NCBI GenBank assembly: GCA_964482235.1
Contig: CAYZWU010000061.1
Coordinates: 1 to 29,657 of the forward strand
DNA: 29,657 nucleotides
Source of the DNA: CAYZWU01 sp964482235
Lineage (GTDB): Bacteria > Planctomycetota > B15-G4 > CAYZWU01
Direction of reading: 5' to 3'
In this document: positions 7,641 to 15,176 of the stretch, in pieces
Numbering within the stretch: position 1 is the first letter of the stretch
Layout: each line of letters starts with the position of its first letter
Made by a program: the position numbers and the translations under genes
The notes under the pieces: generated by a model
What the model was told of the DNA's origin: nothing
The model's input: only the letters and a program-made list of their open reading frames with translations
The model's database searches: none

Positions 7641-8783
7641 CTACTCATCCAGCTCGTCGAAGAAGTCATCGGAAGAATCGAGGTTCTTCAGGTAGTTGTG
7701 GAAGTCGAGCCGGGCGTCGGTGTCGAAACCCTGTTCCTTCCCGGTCTTTCCCGTGACCATGAGCTCGACAGCCCAGTTGGGCATGAAGATCTCTCCGGTG
7801 AGATCCTTCCCGTTGACCGTGTCCTCGAGAACGATCAGGTTGCTGCGGATCAGGGTGTCCTTCTTGGAAAAGAAACGCCTGTTCCTGATGAGATCTTTCT
7901 CATTCCGCGAGATGAGCTTCACCAGGTCGACAGAATTGATGTAGGCGTTTCCCTCGGTGAGCTCCTGGAAAAAGAGAGTGATCAGCAGGATCATCTCCTC
8001 TTCTCTGAGATGATAATTCTCCTGGAAGGAGAGGGTGTGAAGCTTCGCTATTGCCGCGGAGTTTCTGATCCTGATCGCCATCGTCTCCCTGAGGCTCTGG
8101 ATCTGCTTGTTGATCGTGGTCACCGAATCAGCCACGCCCGTTCCGATCTCGTCCCAGTAGTCGTAGTTGAAAACCTTGGTGGCCCGCTTCCGGTAGAGGA
8201 TGGAGAGCCTTCTGAGATCGATCAGATAGTCCAGGTTGCTTTCGTATTCTCCCACCCTCGCTTCCGTCTCGGACAGGGCGGCTCCCTTGTGGGAGATGAA
8301 GAGGCCGGCGATCATGTTGAAGACACGGTCGGCAAGGCGGAACCGGGCTGTGAGCAGCTCGTCGCCGAGACTGTTCTCCGTCTCGGGGACGATGATGCCT
8401 GCCGAGGACAGCACGGAGGATTCCTCGATGTAGGAGAGGCCGCGAAGCATGTCGAAGGAGTTGTCGAAAAGGAACCTGAGCAGATCCCTTCCTGTCAGAT
8501 GAGGATCGTCGGCGTAGAGCTTTTGCCTGAGCAGCGCCAGGACGAGCACGATCTGGTACTTGTCCAGCTTGTAGCGGCTGAAGAGCTGAGACAGCGGACC
8601 CGAGCAGGTCTGTCCTTTCAGCTCGTTGCTGATCTCGTTGATCTTCTTGCGCGACTCCCGACGGAGTCTCTGCATCACGTCGGGCGCCAGCTTTCCTTCG
8701 CCGATCTGGCGCCTCAACTGCCGCAGCTGGTCGTATCCTTTGAGAACGTTTTCGAGTAGAACGTTTTCAGTAGAGTCCGGCAT
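7641..8783 (-). CDS. Protein with two copies of an AAA-ATPase-type winged-helix unit, no ATPase domain
   Basis: The protein has 380 residues, no signal peptide and a very acidic C terminus. Residues 66-161 (YKLDKYQIVLVLALL, then SSVLSSAGIIV, then LLTARFRLADRVFNMIAG) resemble the winged-helix region that precedes the ATPase module in CDC48-like bacterial AAA proteins. Residues 256-346 (HLREEEMILLITLFF, then DTLIRSNLIVLE, then LTGEIFMPNWAVELMVTG) repeat the same pattern. The middle (about 165-250) is helical. There is no Walker A or B motif. The start at 8783 has AGGA about 10 bases upstream. It is divergent from mgtE and may share a regulatory region with it. The function is unknown, and the domain assignment is by eye. 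Confidence 0.75.
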   Translation of the reverse strand: MPDSTENVLLENVLKGYDQLRQLRRQIGEGKLAPDVMQRLRRESRKKINEISNELKGQTCSGPLSQLFSRYKLDKYQIVLVLALLRQKLYADDPHLTGRDLLRFLFDNSFDMLRGLSYIEESSVLSSAGIIVPETENSLGDELLTARFRLADRVFNMIAGLFISHKGAALSETEARVGEYESNLDYLIDLRRLSILYRKRATKVFNYDYWDEIGTGVADSVTTINKQIQSLRETMAIRIRNSAAIAKLHTLSFQENYHLREEEMILLITLFFQELTEGNAYINSVDLVKLISRNEKDLIRNRRFFSKKDTLIRSNLIVLEDTVNGKDLTGEIFMPNWAVELMVTGKTGKEQGFDTDARLDFHNYLKNLDSSDDFFDELDE

Positions 8784-8922
8784 GATTGCTGATCCTGCTG
8801 TTTATTGCTCATCAGGGATCGAATCCCTGGTTTCACCTGTATATACATCAGATTAATTCGGCAGAATACAAGATTTTATAAAAGACTCGGGTTTTTTAAT
8901 TCCGAACGATTTGGCTCTGTCC

Positions 8923-8928
8923 TATAAT
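8923..8928 (+). promoter_or_regulatory. Consensus -10 box upstream of mgtE
   Basis: A perfect TATAAT lies 53 bases before the mgtE GTG. The matching -35 (TTCCGA at 8900-8905 with a 17-base spacer) is weak. The short leader leaves no room for an M-box magnesium riboswitch. Confidence 0.5.
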
Positions 8929-8980
8929 CGTTGAGTCTTATTTTGCAAAGAGTTAACGCAATCTCTGAAAGGACGGGCGC

Positions 8981-10348
8981 GTGACGGAAGAATCTGTCCG
9001 CATAGAAAACCTCATCGAGATGCTCAACCTCGATGAAGAGTACACCAACGAGGAAATCCTGAATCTCCTCGAGGGTACCCGTATCGAGGACATCGCAGAG
9101 ATATTCACTCGGCTACGAGAGCCGATCCGACGTTCGATATTCTTTGCCCTGGGTGATGATAAAGGAGCGGAGCTGCTATCTGAGCTGGATGAGATTCCGG
9201 CGATACAGATTCTCCAAGATCTTTCTCCGGAACGGATTGCAGCGATCGTGAACTATCTTCCGCCCGACGAGGCCGCCGATGTGATCGGCTTCTCGGACCG
9301 CGAGAATCATCCGCAGATCCTGCAGCGCGTGGAAGAGGAGCTGGCTTCCCAGATCCAGGACCTCACAACCTATTCGCCCGACACGGCCGGCGGGGTCATG
9401 ACCAGCGAGTTCGAGTCGGCACGTCCCGGCCACTCGGTCCGCTCGGCGCTGCTCGAGATCAAGACGTCGGAGACAGCCGATTCGATCCAGTACATCTACA
9501 TCCTCGATGAAGAGGAGAGACTGGTCGGTGTCGTGTCCGTCAGGGAGCTTCTGCAGGCCAAGCTGAATCAGAGCATCGGCGAGATCATGCAGACCGAGAT
9601 CGTCTCCGTTCCACTCGACATGGACCAGGAGGAAGTTTCCCGCATCCTCAGTCGGTACAACTATCATTCGATTCCGGTTGTGGATGACGGCAATTGCCTC
9701 AAGGGGATCGTGACCTTCGACGACATCATCGACGTGATCGAGGAGGAGTCGTCCGAGGATATCTATCGAATGGCTGGTGAAGTCGTCATCCATCCGACCC
9801 AGCAGCCGTTCCACCGCCGCCTCGCCGCACGCATGCCGTGGCTCATGGTCACGCTGGTCGGCACCTTTCTGGCCGCGCTGCTGATCCAGTTCTTCGAGGT
9901 CCTCTTCGAAGGACCGCAGGATGAAAGGACCGATTCTCTCTGGACTCTTCTTCTCTGCTTCATCCCGATGATCGGGGGGATGGCAGGCAACGTGGGGATC
10001 CAGTCCTCCACCGTGATGGTCCGCGGCCTGGCCACGGGAGAGGTGAGCTCCGCCATCTTCATGAGGCTTCTCATAAAGGAGGTGTACCTCGCTGCCGCCA
10101 TCGGCTGCATCAGCGGGCTGCTCATCGGAAGCACCGTTTTCATCTTCTACAGCCAGATCGGATACGTCGTTGCCCTGGCCCTCTTCGGGGCAATCGTCTT
10201 TGCCGCCGTACTCGGCACGGTTCTACCCTTCGCCTGCCTCTGGCTCAAGGTCGACCCGGCCTATGCCTCCGGGCCCGTGCTTACCACGATGAACGATCTC
10301 CTGGGATTCCTGATCTATTTCCTGATCGCCATGGCACTGCTGAAATAG
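8981..10348 (+). CDS. mgtE: Magnesium transporter MgtE
   Basis: MgtE is a homodimeric Mg2+ channel in the inner membrane, gated by its cytoplasmic domains. The 455-residue length is standard. An acidic, helical MgtE_N domain (1 to about 130, with GDDKGAELLSEL and LPPDEAADVI) is followed by PDTAGGVM and two CBS domains (about 140-260). The membrane part with about five helices starts near residue 285. The pore signature GGMAGNVGIQSSTVMVRGLATGE is present. The start is GTG at 8981, with AAAGGAC 8 bases upstream. It is followed after 12 bases by the signal peptidase gene, so the two likely share a transcript. The call is secure. Confidence 0.96.
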   Translation: MTEESVRIENLIEMLNLDEEYTNEEILNLLEGTRIEDIAEIFTRLREPIRRSIFFALGDDKGAELLSELDEIPAIQILQDLSPERIAAIVNYLPPDEAADVIGFSDRENHPQILQRVEEELASQIQDLTTYSPDTAGGVMTSEFESARPGHSVRSALLEIKTSETADSIQYIYILDEEERLVGVVSVRELLQAKLNQSIGEIMQTEIVSVPLDMDQEEVSRILSRYNYHSIPVVDDGNCLKGIVTFDDIIDVIEEESSEDIYRMAGEVVIHPTQQPFHRRLAARMPWLMVTLVGTFLAALLIQFFEVLFEGPQDERTDSLWTLLLCFIPMIGGMAGNVGIQSSTVMVRGLATGEVSSAIFMRLLIKEVYLAAAIGCISGLLIGSTVFIFYSQIGYVVALALFGAIVFAAVLGTVLPFACLWLKVDPAYASGPVLTTMNDLLGFLIYFLIAMALLK

Positions 10349-10360
10349 GGGGGTGTTTCC

Positions 10361-11659
10361 TTGAGCGGCGAGAAGTCCGGAGCAGCACGGGAGAATGGTG
10401 CGCAGCCCGGGGATCAGCCTTCATCCCGGTTTCGCTTCCTCCGGCGTCCTCTCTTCCTTTTTCTCGTCTGCGTCCTCTGCGCCGTCCTGATCAAGCTGTT
10501 CGTTGTGAAGGGCTTCACCGTGCCCACCGACTCGATGGAGCCGCTCCTTCACGGCGACAGGGAGATGGGCGACAAGGTCGCCGTCTTCCAGCTGCATTAC
10601 GATCTGTTCGGGCCCGAGCGGTTTGACGTGGTTGTGTTCTCACTGGACAGGAACCAGGCCGGGGAGAAGGAACGGCTGGCCGGGGACGGACAGAGGATAG
10701 ATGTGGTCAAGAGGATCGCCGGGCTTCCGGGGGAGAAGTTCTCGATCCGGGACGGCGATATCTGGGTCGGAGAGAAGGAGCCGGAGCTTTTCAGGAAGAG
10801 CCTCGACGAAATCGAGGAACTGCTCATACCGGTCTACCGCGCCGATTTCGACAAGAATTTCTTCACCGAGTGGAACGCATACTCCATCGAGAAGGGAGAG
10901 AGAAAAGGCGTCGAGCCCGCGCGCCGCGGCTTGATGGAAATCGAGGATGAAGCGCTGGTCCTCAGCGCATCCCGGCCCGGCGTCCAGGGCCGCGATCTCA
11001 GCCTTTCCTATTCCGTGACCGAGATCGCCGATCTCTATCTCGACGAGAACAACGAACCTCACGGCGGCGTCTTCCCCGGGATCAGGGACATTTGCCTGAC
11101 GCTCGAGTGCGAGATAATGGAGCCTGGAAGGGGCGCTGTCACGGGGAGCCTGCTGGAAGGTGTCGATCTGTTCCGGTTCGAACTCCTGACCCGTGATTCC
11201 GGTGGAGGAGGCCGATTGACGCACGAGGTCAGGAACACGGAGGTGGAATCGCGGGCAATCACGGATTTTCCCGGTCTCGAACCGGGCGAGAGCTGCCTGA
11301 TCCGCTTCATGAACGTGGACAACCAGGTGCTTCTGCTTTGCGACGAAAAGCTGATCTGTCGCTACGAATACGAAAACAACGCCGATCCAAACGAGATCAG
11401 CAACAATCCTGCTTTCGGAGCCAGCGGGGTGAAGGCCCTGTTTCGCCGCGTCGAGATCGACAGGGATATCCATTACCTGTCGCGAGGGGAGTACGGCGTG
11501 CCGAGTCCGTTTTCCATCCCGGAAAACTGCTATTTCCTCCTTGGAGACAACAGCAGCGAGAGCCATGACAGCCGCCACTACGGGGCCGTGCGCCGGGAAG
11601 ATATCGTGGGGAAGCCGTTCCTGATCTTCTCCCCCCTGCCGCGGTTTCGATTTTTGTAG
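10361..11659 (+). CDS. lepB: Signal peptidase I with a large beta-rich insertion
   Basis: This membrane-bound type I leader peptidase cleaves Sec and Tat signal peptides on the outer face of the inner membrane. One membrane helix (about 29-48) is followed by the catalytic Ser58 in PTDSMEP, Lys117 in VVKRIAGLPGE, and the box E motif GDNSSESHDSR (395-405). Between Lys117 and box E there is an extra 220 or so residues (about 145-375), which brings the total to 432. The last part of the insert (about 300-350), with CLIRFMNVDNQVLLLCDEKL, looks like the strands of a concanavalin-like beta sandwich. The start is the TTG at 10361, with a G-rich site just upstream that overlaps the mgtE stop. The enzyme call is firm; the insert's role is unknown. 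Confidence 0.93.
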   Translation: MSGEKSGAARENGAQPGDQPSSRFRFLRRPLFLFLVCVLCAVLIKLFVVKGFTVPTDSMEPLLHGDREMGDKVAVFQLHYDLFGPERFDVVVFSLDRNQAGEKERLAGDGQRIDVVKRIAGLPGEKFSIRDGDIWVGEKEPELFRKSLDEIEELLIPVYRADFDKNFFTEWNAYSIEKGERKGVEPARRGLMEIEDEALVLSASRPGVQGRDLSLSYSVTEIADLYLDENNEPHGGVFPGIRDICLTLECEIMEPGRGAVTGSLLEGVDLFRFELLTRDSGGGGRLTHEVRNTEVESRAITDFPGLEPGESCLIRFMNVDNQVLLLCDEKLICRYEYENNADPNEISNNPAFGASGVKALFRRVEIDRDIHYLSRGEYGVPSPFSIPENCYFLLGDNSSESHDSRHYGAVRREDIVGKPFLIFSPLPRFRFL

Positions 11660-11744
11660 ATCTAAACGTTTTACCGGCAGGACGATATGTTTTTTTCGAG
11701 CACGGGATTAATTCGAGAAACAAAAGTGCGTCAAGGATGGTTCA

Positions 11745-11750
11745 TATAAT
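11745..11750 (+). promoter_or_regulatory. Consensus -10 box upstream of the ECF sigma gene
   Basis: TATAAT lies 31 bases before the sigma start, in the 121-base gap after lepB. No convincing -35 was found at the usual distance, so this is a candidate only. Confidence 0.35.
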
Positions 11751-11780
11751 CATGAATGATCGAATGTTCTGGGTTCGAGC

Positions 11781-12386
11781 ATGACCCGTGCCGACAGTCC
11801 GGACAGAGGCAAGGAACTGATGCTCAAGGTGAAGGCCGGTGATGAGGAAGCCTTCGCCGCTCTGGTCGGACTCTACCAGAAGATAGTGATCAACATCGTG
11901 TATCGCTATCTCGGTGATGCGGCCCGCGCCGAGGACCTGGCACAGGAGGTGTTCTTGAGAGTTTACAGGGCCAGAAAGACGTACAAACCCCTGGCGCGCT
12001 TCAAGACGTGGCTGTACCGGATCGCCGTCAACCTCGTTGTCAACGAATCCGAAACACGGAAGAAGCAGAAAGCCGTCTCGCTGGAAGTGCTCCGGGGCGA
12101 AAACGGAAGGGAGTTCAATTTTCCTGACCGGAAGGCAGCCACTCCGATGGAAGAGATGGAACGATCGGAGCTGCTGCACCATGTCCGCGAGGCGGTGCTG
12201 GCATTGCCCGAGAAGCAACGGCTTGCCGTTGTCCTCAACAAGTACCAGGATCTGTCGTACAACGAGGTCGCTGATATCATGGGCATGAGTGTCGAAGCGG
12301 TCAAGTCGGTGCTGTTCCGCGCCCGCGAGAAGATTCGCGCAAGGCTCGACCGCTACTTGAAGATCGAGGCGAATGATGAAGTGTGA
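11781..12386 (+). CDS. ECF-type RNA polymerase sigma factor
   Basis: This is a sigma-70 family factor of the small ECF group, 201 residues. Region 2 begins at KAGDEEAFAALV and includes GDAARAEDLAQEVFLRVYRA and RFKTWLYRIAVN. Region 4 is LPEKQRLAVVLNKYQDLSYNEVADIMG with the recognition helix VEAVKSVLFRAREKI. There is no region 3. The start is the ATG at 11781, which has a poor ribosome site; the ATG at 11820 (MLKVKAGDEE) has a better one and would cost 13 residues. Its end overlaps the zinc-finger anti-sigma gene by 14 bases, as expected for a factor held inactive by its membrane partner until an envelope signal arrives. Confidence 0.92.
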   Translation: MTRADSPDRGKELMLKVKAGDEEAFAALVGLYQKIVINIVYRYLGDAARAEDLAQEVFLRVYRARKTYKPLARFKTWLYRIAVNLVVNESETRKKQKAVSLEVLRGENGREFNFPDRKAATPMEEMERSELLHHVREAVLALPEKQRLAVVLNKYQDLSYNEVADIMGMSVEAVKSVLFRAREKIRARLDRYLKIEANDEV

Positions 12387-12882
12387 AGATGTGATCAAGC
12401 TGAAAATCGAGTCCATGAGCGAGGGGTCGGAAGCTCGTGACGAGATTCGCACCGCTTTGGAGCAGCACATCAAAAGCTGTCCCGGCTGCCGTCGCACGCT
12501 GAGAAGCCATGTCGAATCGTGGGCACTGCTCGATCTTCTTCCCGGGATCGAGCCGACGGACGATTTCACCACAAGGACGATGGCGGCATTCGGGAACGAA
12601 CGAGCGCGAGAGAAGGTCCGCAGCATCGTGAGGCGGGCAGCCGTTGCCCTGGCGGCCGCACTGCTGATGGCTCTCACCCTTCTCTTCTTCAAGGCGCCGT
12701 CCGTTGACCTTCCTGCCGGCGGCGGTGGGACGGATTCCACTTCCCTGGCGCAGGGCGACCTGATCGAAAACCTCGATCTCATGGAAAACCTGGAGATGCT
12801 CGAAGAGTACGGCGAGAACCTCGACCTTGCCATGGAGTACGAACTGTATCTGGCCCTGGGCGGCGAGGAGAGTGTCCAGTGA
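12373..12882 (+). CDS. Membrane anti-sigma factor with zinc-finger motif
   Basis: The protein has 169 residues. The N terminus holds an HxxxCxxC motif (His32, Cys36, Cys39), typical of ZAS/zf-HC2 anti-sigma domains that clamp the ECF factor. A single membrane helix follows at about 88-106 (AAVALAAALLMALTLLFF). The outer part is short and acidic (IENLDLMENLEMLEEYGENLDL), with leucine-rich spacing. Two adjacent ATGs (12373, 12376) are both possible starts inside the sigma gene. The C-terminal end overlaps the next gene by 4 bases. It probably senses the periplasm through its acidic tail, perhaps together with the very basic product of the next gene. That partnership is inference. Confidence 0.88.
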   Translation: MMKCEDVIKLKIESMSEGSEARDEIRTALEQHIKSCPGCRRTLRSHVESWALLDLLPGIEPTDDFTTRTMAAFGNERAREKVRSIVRRAAVALAAALLMALTLLFFKAPSVDLPAGGGGTDSTSLAQGDLIENLDLMENLEMLEEYGENLDLAMEYELYLALGGEESVQ

Positions 12883-14114
12883 GGTGCCTGACATCCATTA
12901 TCGCCCTCTTCGCCATGTTCTGGCTTTCCTGCCCGCCGGTCCCGGCTCGGCCCTTGCCGGTGAGCGACGAGACTGTCTCCCTGCCGGCAGTAGCCGACGG
13001 GGAGAAAAACGGCTCGAAGAAGGGCGCGAAGAAGGAGAAACCGAGCACTCGTGCCAAGAACAGGCAGCGGTGGAAGAACCTTCCCGAGGAGAAGCGGCGG
13101 CACCTCGAGAAGAAGTACGAGCAGTTCAAGAAGCGATCCCCCGAGGAACAAAAGAAGCTGAAGCAGAGGCATGACGAGCTGGTCCGGCTTCGGGAGGCGC
13201 TCATCGAGAGGCATCAGAGAGAGCTGAACCTCCTGCCGCCCGAGGACAGGGAAAAACGTATCAGGGCATTGCTGAAGGAGGAGATCGAGAAGAAGGCCCG
13301 GCAGATCAAGGAGAAGAGGCTCCCCCCGACTTCCCGCCAGCGTCCTCCCGAAGGAGACACGAGCCGGAGGCTTCAGAGAGCCCTGGAGAAGGAGAACTGC
13401 AAGCTGGCCGATCGAATCCTGGCTCGCCTGCTCGAGGAGGAGACGATCAGCCGGCGGGAGTGGGATCGCCACATGTCCCTCTCCCCGCGGGAAAGGATCT
13501 CCCACGTCGTCGAGCTCGAGAAGACACGATGCCTCGATGCCCTCGAGGGCGTCCTGTCGCCAGTGGAGATGGAACGCCTCAAGAACATGAAGGCCCGCCC
13601 CTTCCACTTCGAGCTGAACAGGCAGAGACGGGAGAGGGGGATGCCCGGAGCGTTGAGGCGGCTGTCCGACCTGACACCCGAGCAGCTGACGGCGTTGAAG
13701 GACCTTCCGGATTCGGCGAGAGACAAGAGGAAGCGGCTCTTCTTCGAGGCGAACATGCGTCGAAGGCTGCTCGAGATGGGGGTGCCCGCCGAGAAGATGA
13801 AAGGGCTCTTCTCGCTGCCGCTGCGCCAGAGGATCGAACGGATCAAGTCCCTGATTCGCGAGGTTCCGAAGGAGAAGGTTCCTGCCGAGCTGCAGAAGTT
13901 GATCCGTACACCCCACCCGCGGCGGCCGGGGATGAACGGCTCGTCGCGAAAGAACGGCCAGCCGCGTTCCCGCGGAGTCAGGAATCGGCCGGAGCCGAAG
14001 CAAGGTTCCGACGAGATGCCAACCTTCCGCCGCGAGAGGAAGGAAGAGGGGGGCAAGGATCCCGCTACTTCTTTCCGCCCTCCTCGTTCCCCGCAGAACC
14101 GGACTTCCAGGTGA
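12879..14114 (+). CDS. Secreted, very basic DUF3106-like helical protein
   Basis: The protein has 411 residues. A signal peptide (about 1-23, ending PPVPA) is followed by a Lys/Arg-rich, almost fully helical protein. Motifs such as WKNLPEEKRRHLEKKYEQFKK and SPEEQKKLKQRHDEL repeat the LPEExR pattern of DUF3106 proteins, and further copies appear near LSPRERISHV, LSPVEMERL and LTPEQLTAL. The C-terminal 70 residues are disordered and basic. The start is a GTG whose last two bases fall in the stop of the anti-sigma gene (GTGA overlap), so translation is coupled. In Gram-negative bacteria such proteins often sit with ECF/anti-sigma pairs, like periplasmic sensors. Its last 50 bases overlap the convergent gene at 14065. 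Confidence 0.8.
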   Translation: MRCLTSIIALFAMFWLSCPPVPARPLPVSDETVSLPAVADGEKNGSKKGAKKEKPSTRAKNRQRWKNLPEEKRRHLEKKYEQFKKRSPEEQKKLKQRHDELVRLREALIERHQRELNLLPPEDREKRIRALLKEEIEKKARQIKEKRLPPTSRQRPPEGDTSRRLQRALEKENCKLADRILARLLEEETISRREWDRHMSLSPRERISHVVELEKTRCLDALEGVLSPVEMERLKNMKARPFHFELNRQRRERGMPGALRRLSDLTPEQLTALKDLPDSARDKRKRLFFEANMRRRLLEMGVPAEKMKGLFSLPLRQRIERIKSLIREVPKEKVPAELQKLIRTPHPRRPGMNGSSRKNGQPRSRGVRNRPEPKQGSDEMPTFRRERKEEGGKDPATSFRPPRSPQNRTSR

Positions 14115-15051
14115 CCGTCTGGAAGACCTTCTGGAATCGTTCCTGCCCCTGAATCTCCAGGATCTGGCTCACCTTGGATTCGAACTCGATGGAACGGGGC
14201 AGGCCGCTCTGCGGATCGAGGAATGCCGTTCCCTTGAAGACGGCCGGCTTCTGGCTCAGGATGATGTCCCTGTTCCTCAGCTTGGTCTTCTTGGCCTGAA
14301 CGGCGGCGCTGTTGAACAGCAGAGAGACTTTCGGGCACTCGACTCCCTCGTATTCGGCCGTTCCATCTCCCGTGGACGTCATCGTGTAGTCGAGCGTCCC
14401 GATCACCGGGAGATCGAAGGACTTCTTGTGCGGCGTCCCGGCCGGCTCCGCGGCATCGGGCCGGGGGAAGAAGTAGATCGACCAGATCTCACCGAGAACC
14501 CCCTCGCTGAGAAAGCCCTTGACCATGGAGGAGGCGATCGACTTGACCATCGGCTTCTCTTCCAGGTTCGAGAGGAACTCCTTGGACAGGGAATCAAGGC
14601 CGGTCACCTTTTCGAAGCAGCCGCTCCGTGTGAGCTGGACGTTGAACTTGCGGCCCAGCAGCGCCTTGGCCACGGCCTCCAGAACAGGTGTGTCGTTCTT
14701 TTCCGCATCCGAGTCGAAATACTGCTTCCCGGAGCGGCTTTCGTTGTGGAGATAGAGCCGCTTGATCACGGCTTCGAGGTGGATCGAGCCGTCCTCTCCG
14801 ATCTTCACGCAGGTCATGTCGAATCTCATGCCGTAAGACTCATGGCTGACCTGGTTCATCATGGAGGATGCTGTTTTTCTCATCACCGTGAGAGTGAAAC
14901 GATCCCCTTTGGATATGGTGAGCGCGTAGGTGTCCGATCCGCTGTCGGCAGCCGTCTCGGAGCCGAGTGCCGCCGGCGTCGGGATCTCTTCCGGAAGAGC
15001 CGTGCCTGCCATCAGGAGAACTGAACTCAGGAGCAATGAGATAATCGTCAT
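14065..15051 (-). CDS. Secreted protein, DUF6263-like
   Basis: The protein has 328 residues with a signal peptide (about 1-19). The mature part begins with an acidic linker and then TYALTISKGDRFTLTVMRKT. This beta-strand pattern, with the later GTLDYTMTSTGDGTAEYEGVECPKV and SGLPRSIEFESKV segments, is like the secreted DUF6263 family, which recalls lipid- or ligand-binding beta shells. The ATG at 15051 has AGGTGA 6 bases upstream. Its 3' end overlaps the convergent DUF3106-like gene by 50 bases. The function is unknown; the family name is from memory and only moderately sure. Confidence 0.72.
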   Translation of the reverse strand: MTIISLLLSSVLLMAGTALPEEIPTPAALGSETAADSGSDTYALTISKGDRFTLTVMRKTASSMMNQVSHESYGMRFDMTCVKIGEDGSIHLEAVIKRLYLHNESRSGKQYFDSDAEKNDTPVLEAVAKALLGRKFNVQLTRSGCFEKVTGLDSLSKEFLSNLEEKPMVKSIASSMVKGFLSEGVLGEIWSIYFFPRPDAAEPAGTPHKKSFDLPVIGTLDYTMTSTGDGTAEYEGVECPKVSLLFNSAAVQAKKTKLRNRDIILSQKPAVFKGTAFLDPQSGLPRSIEFESKVSQILEIQGQERFQKVFQTVTWKSGSAGNEEGGKK

Positions 15052-15176
15052 TTTTCACCTCGATTCGAACCAAATCCAGTTTGAGCAACGGCGTATTTTC
15101 GCAAAGAGGACGATCGCCGTCGACACTGTCTCGTTTTTTTCATGCAGATAGGGATCGCCGTTGATATCGTATCACC

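Noticed and set aside
7698..8759. 353-residue plus-strand open frame opposite the winged-helix gene
   Set aside because: It has low complexity, is rich in Val/Glu/Asp, and no family was recognised. The minus strand fits a repeated fold and has a ribosome site.
8813..8829. tRNA T-arm-like hairpin (5-bp stem, 7-base loop ATCGAAT)
   Set aside because: No matching acceptor, D or anticodon arm was found on either strand. It is likely just a small hairpin in the leader of the winged-helix gene.
11742..14003. 753-residue open frame on the minus strand across the ECF operon
   Set aside because: It is opposite three plus-strand genes with clear families and has no recognisable domain or ribosome site.
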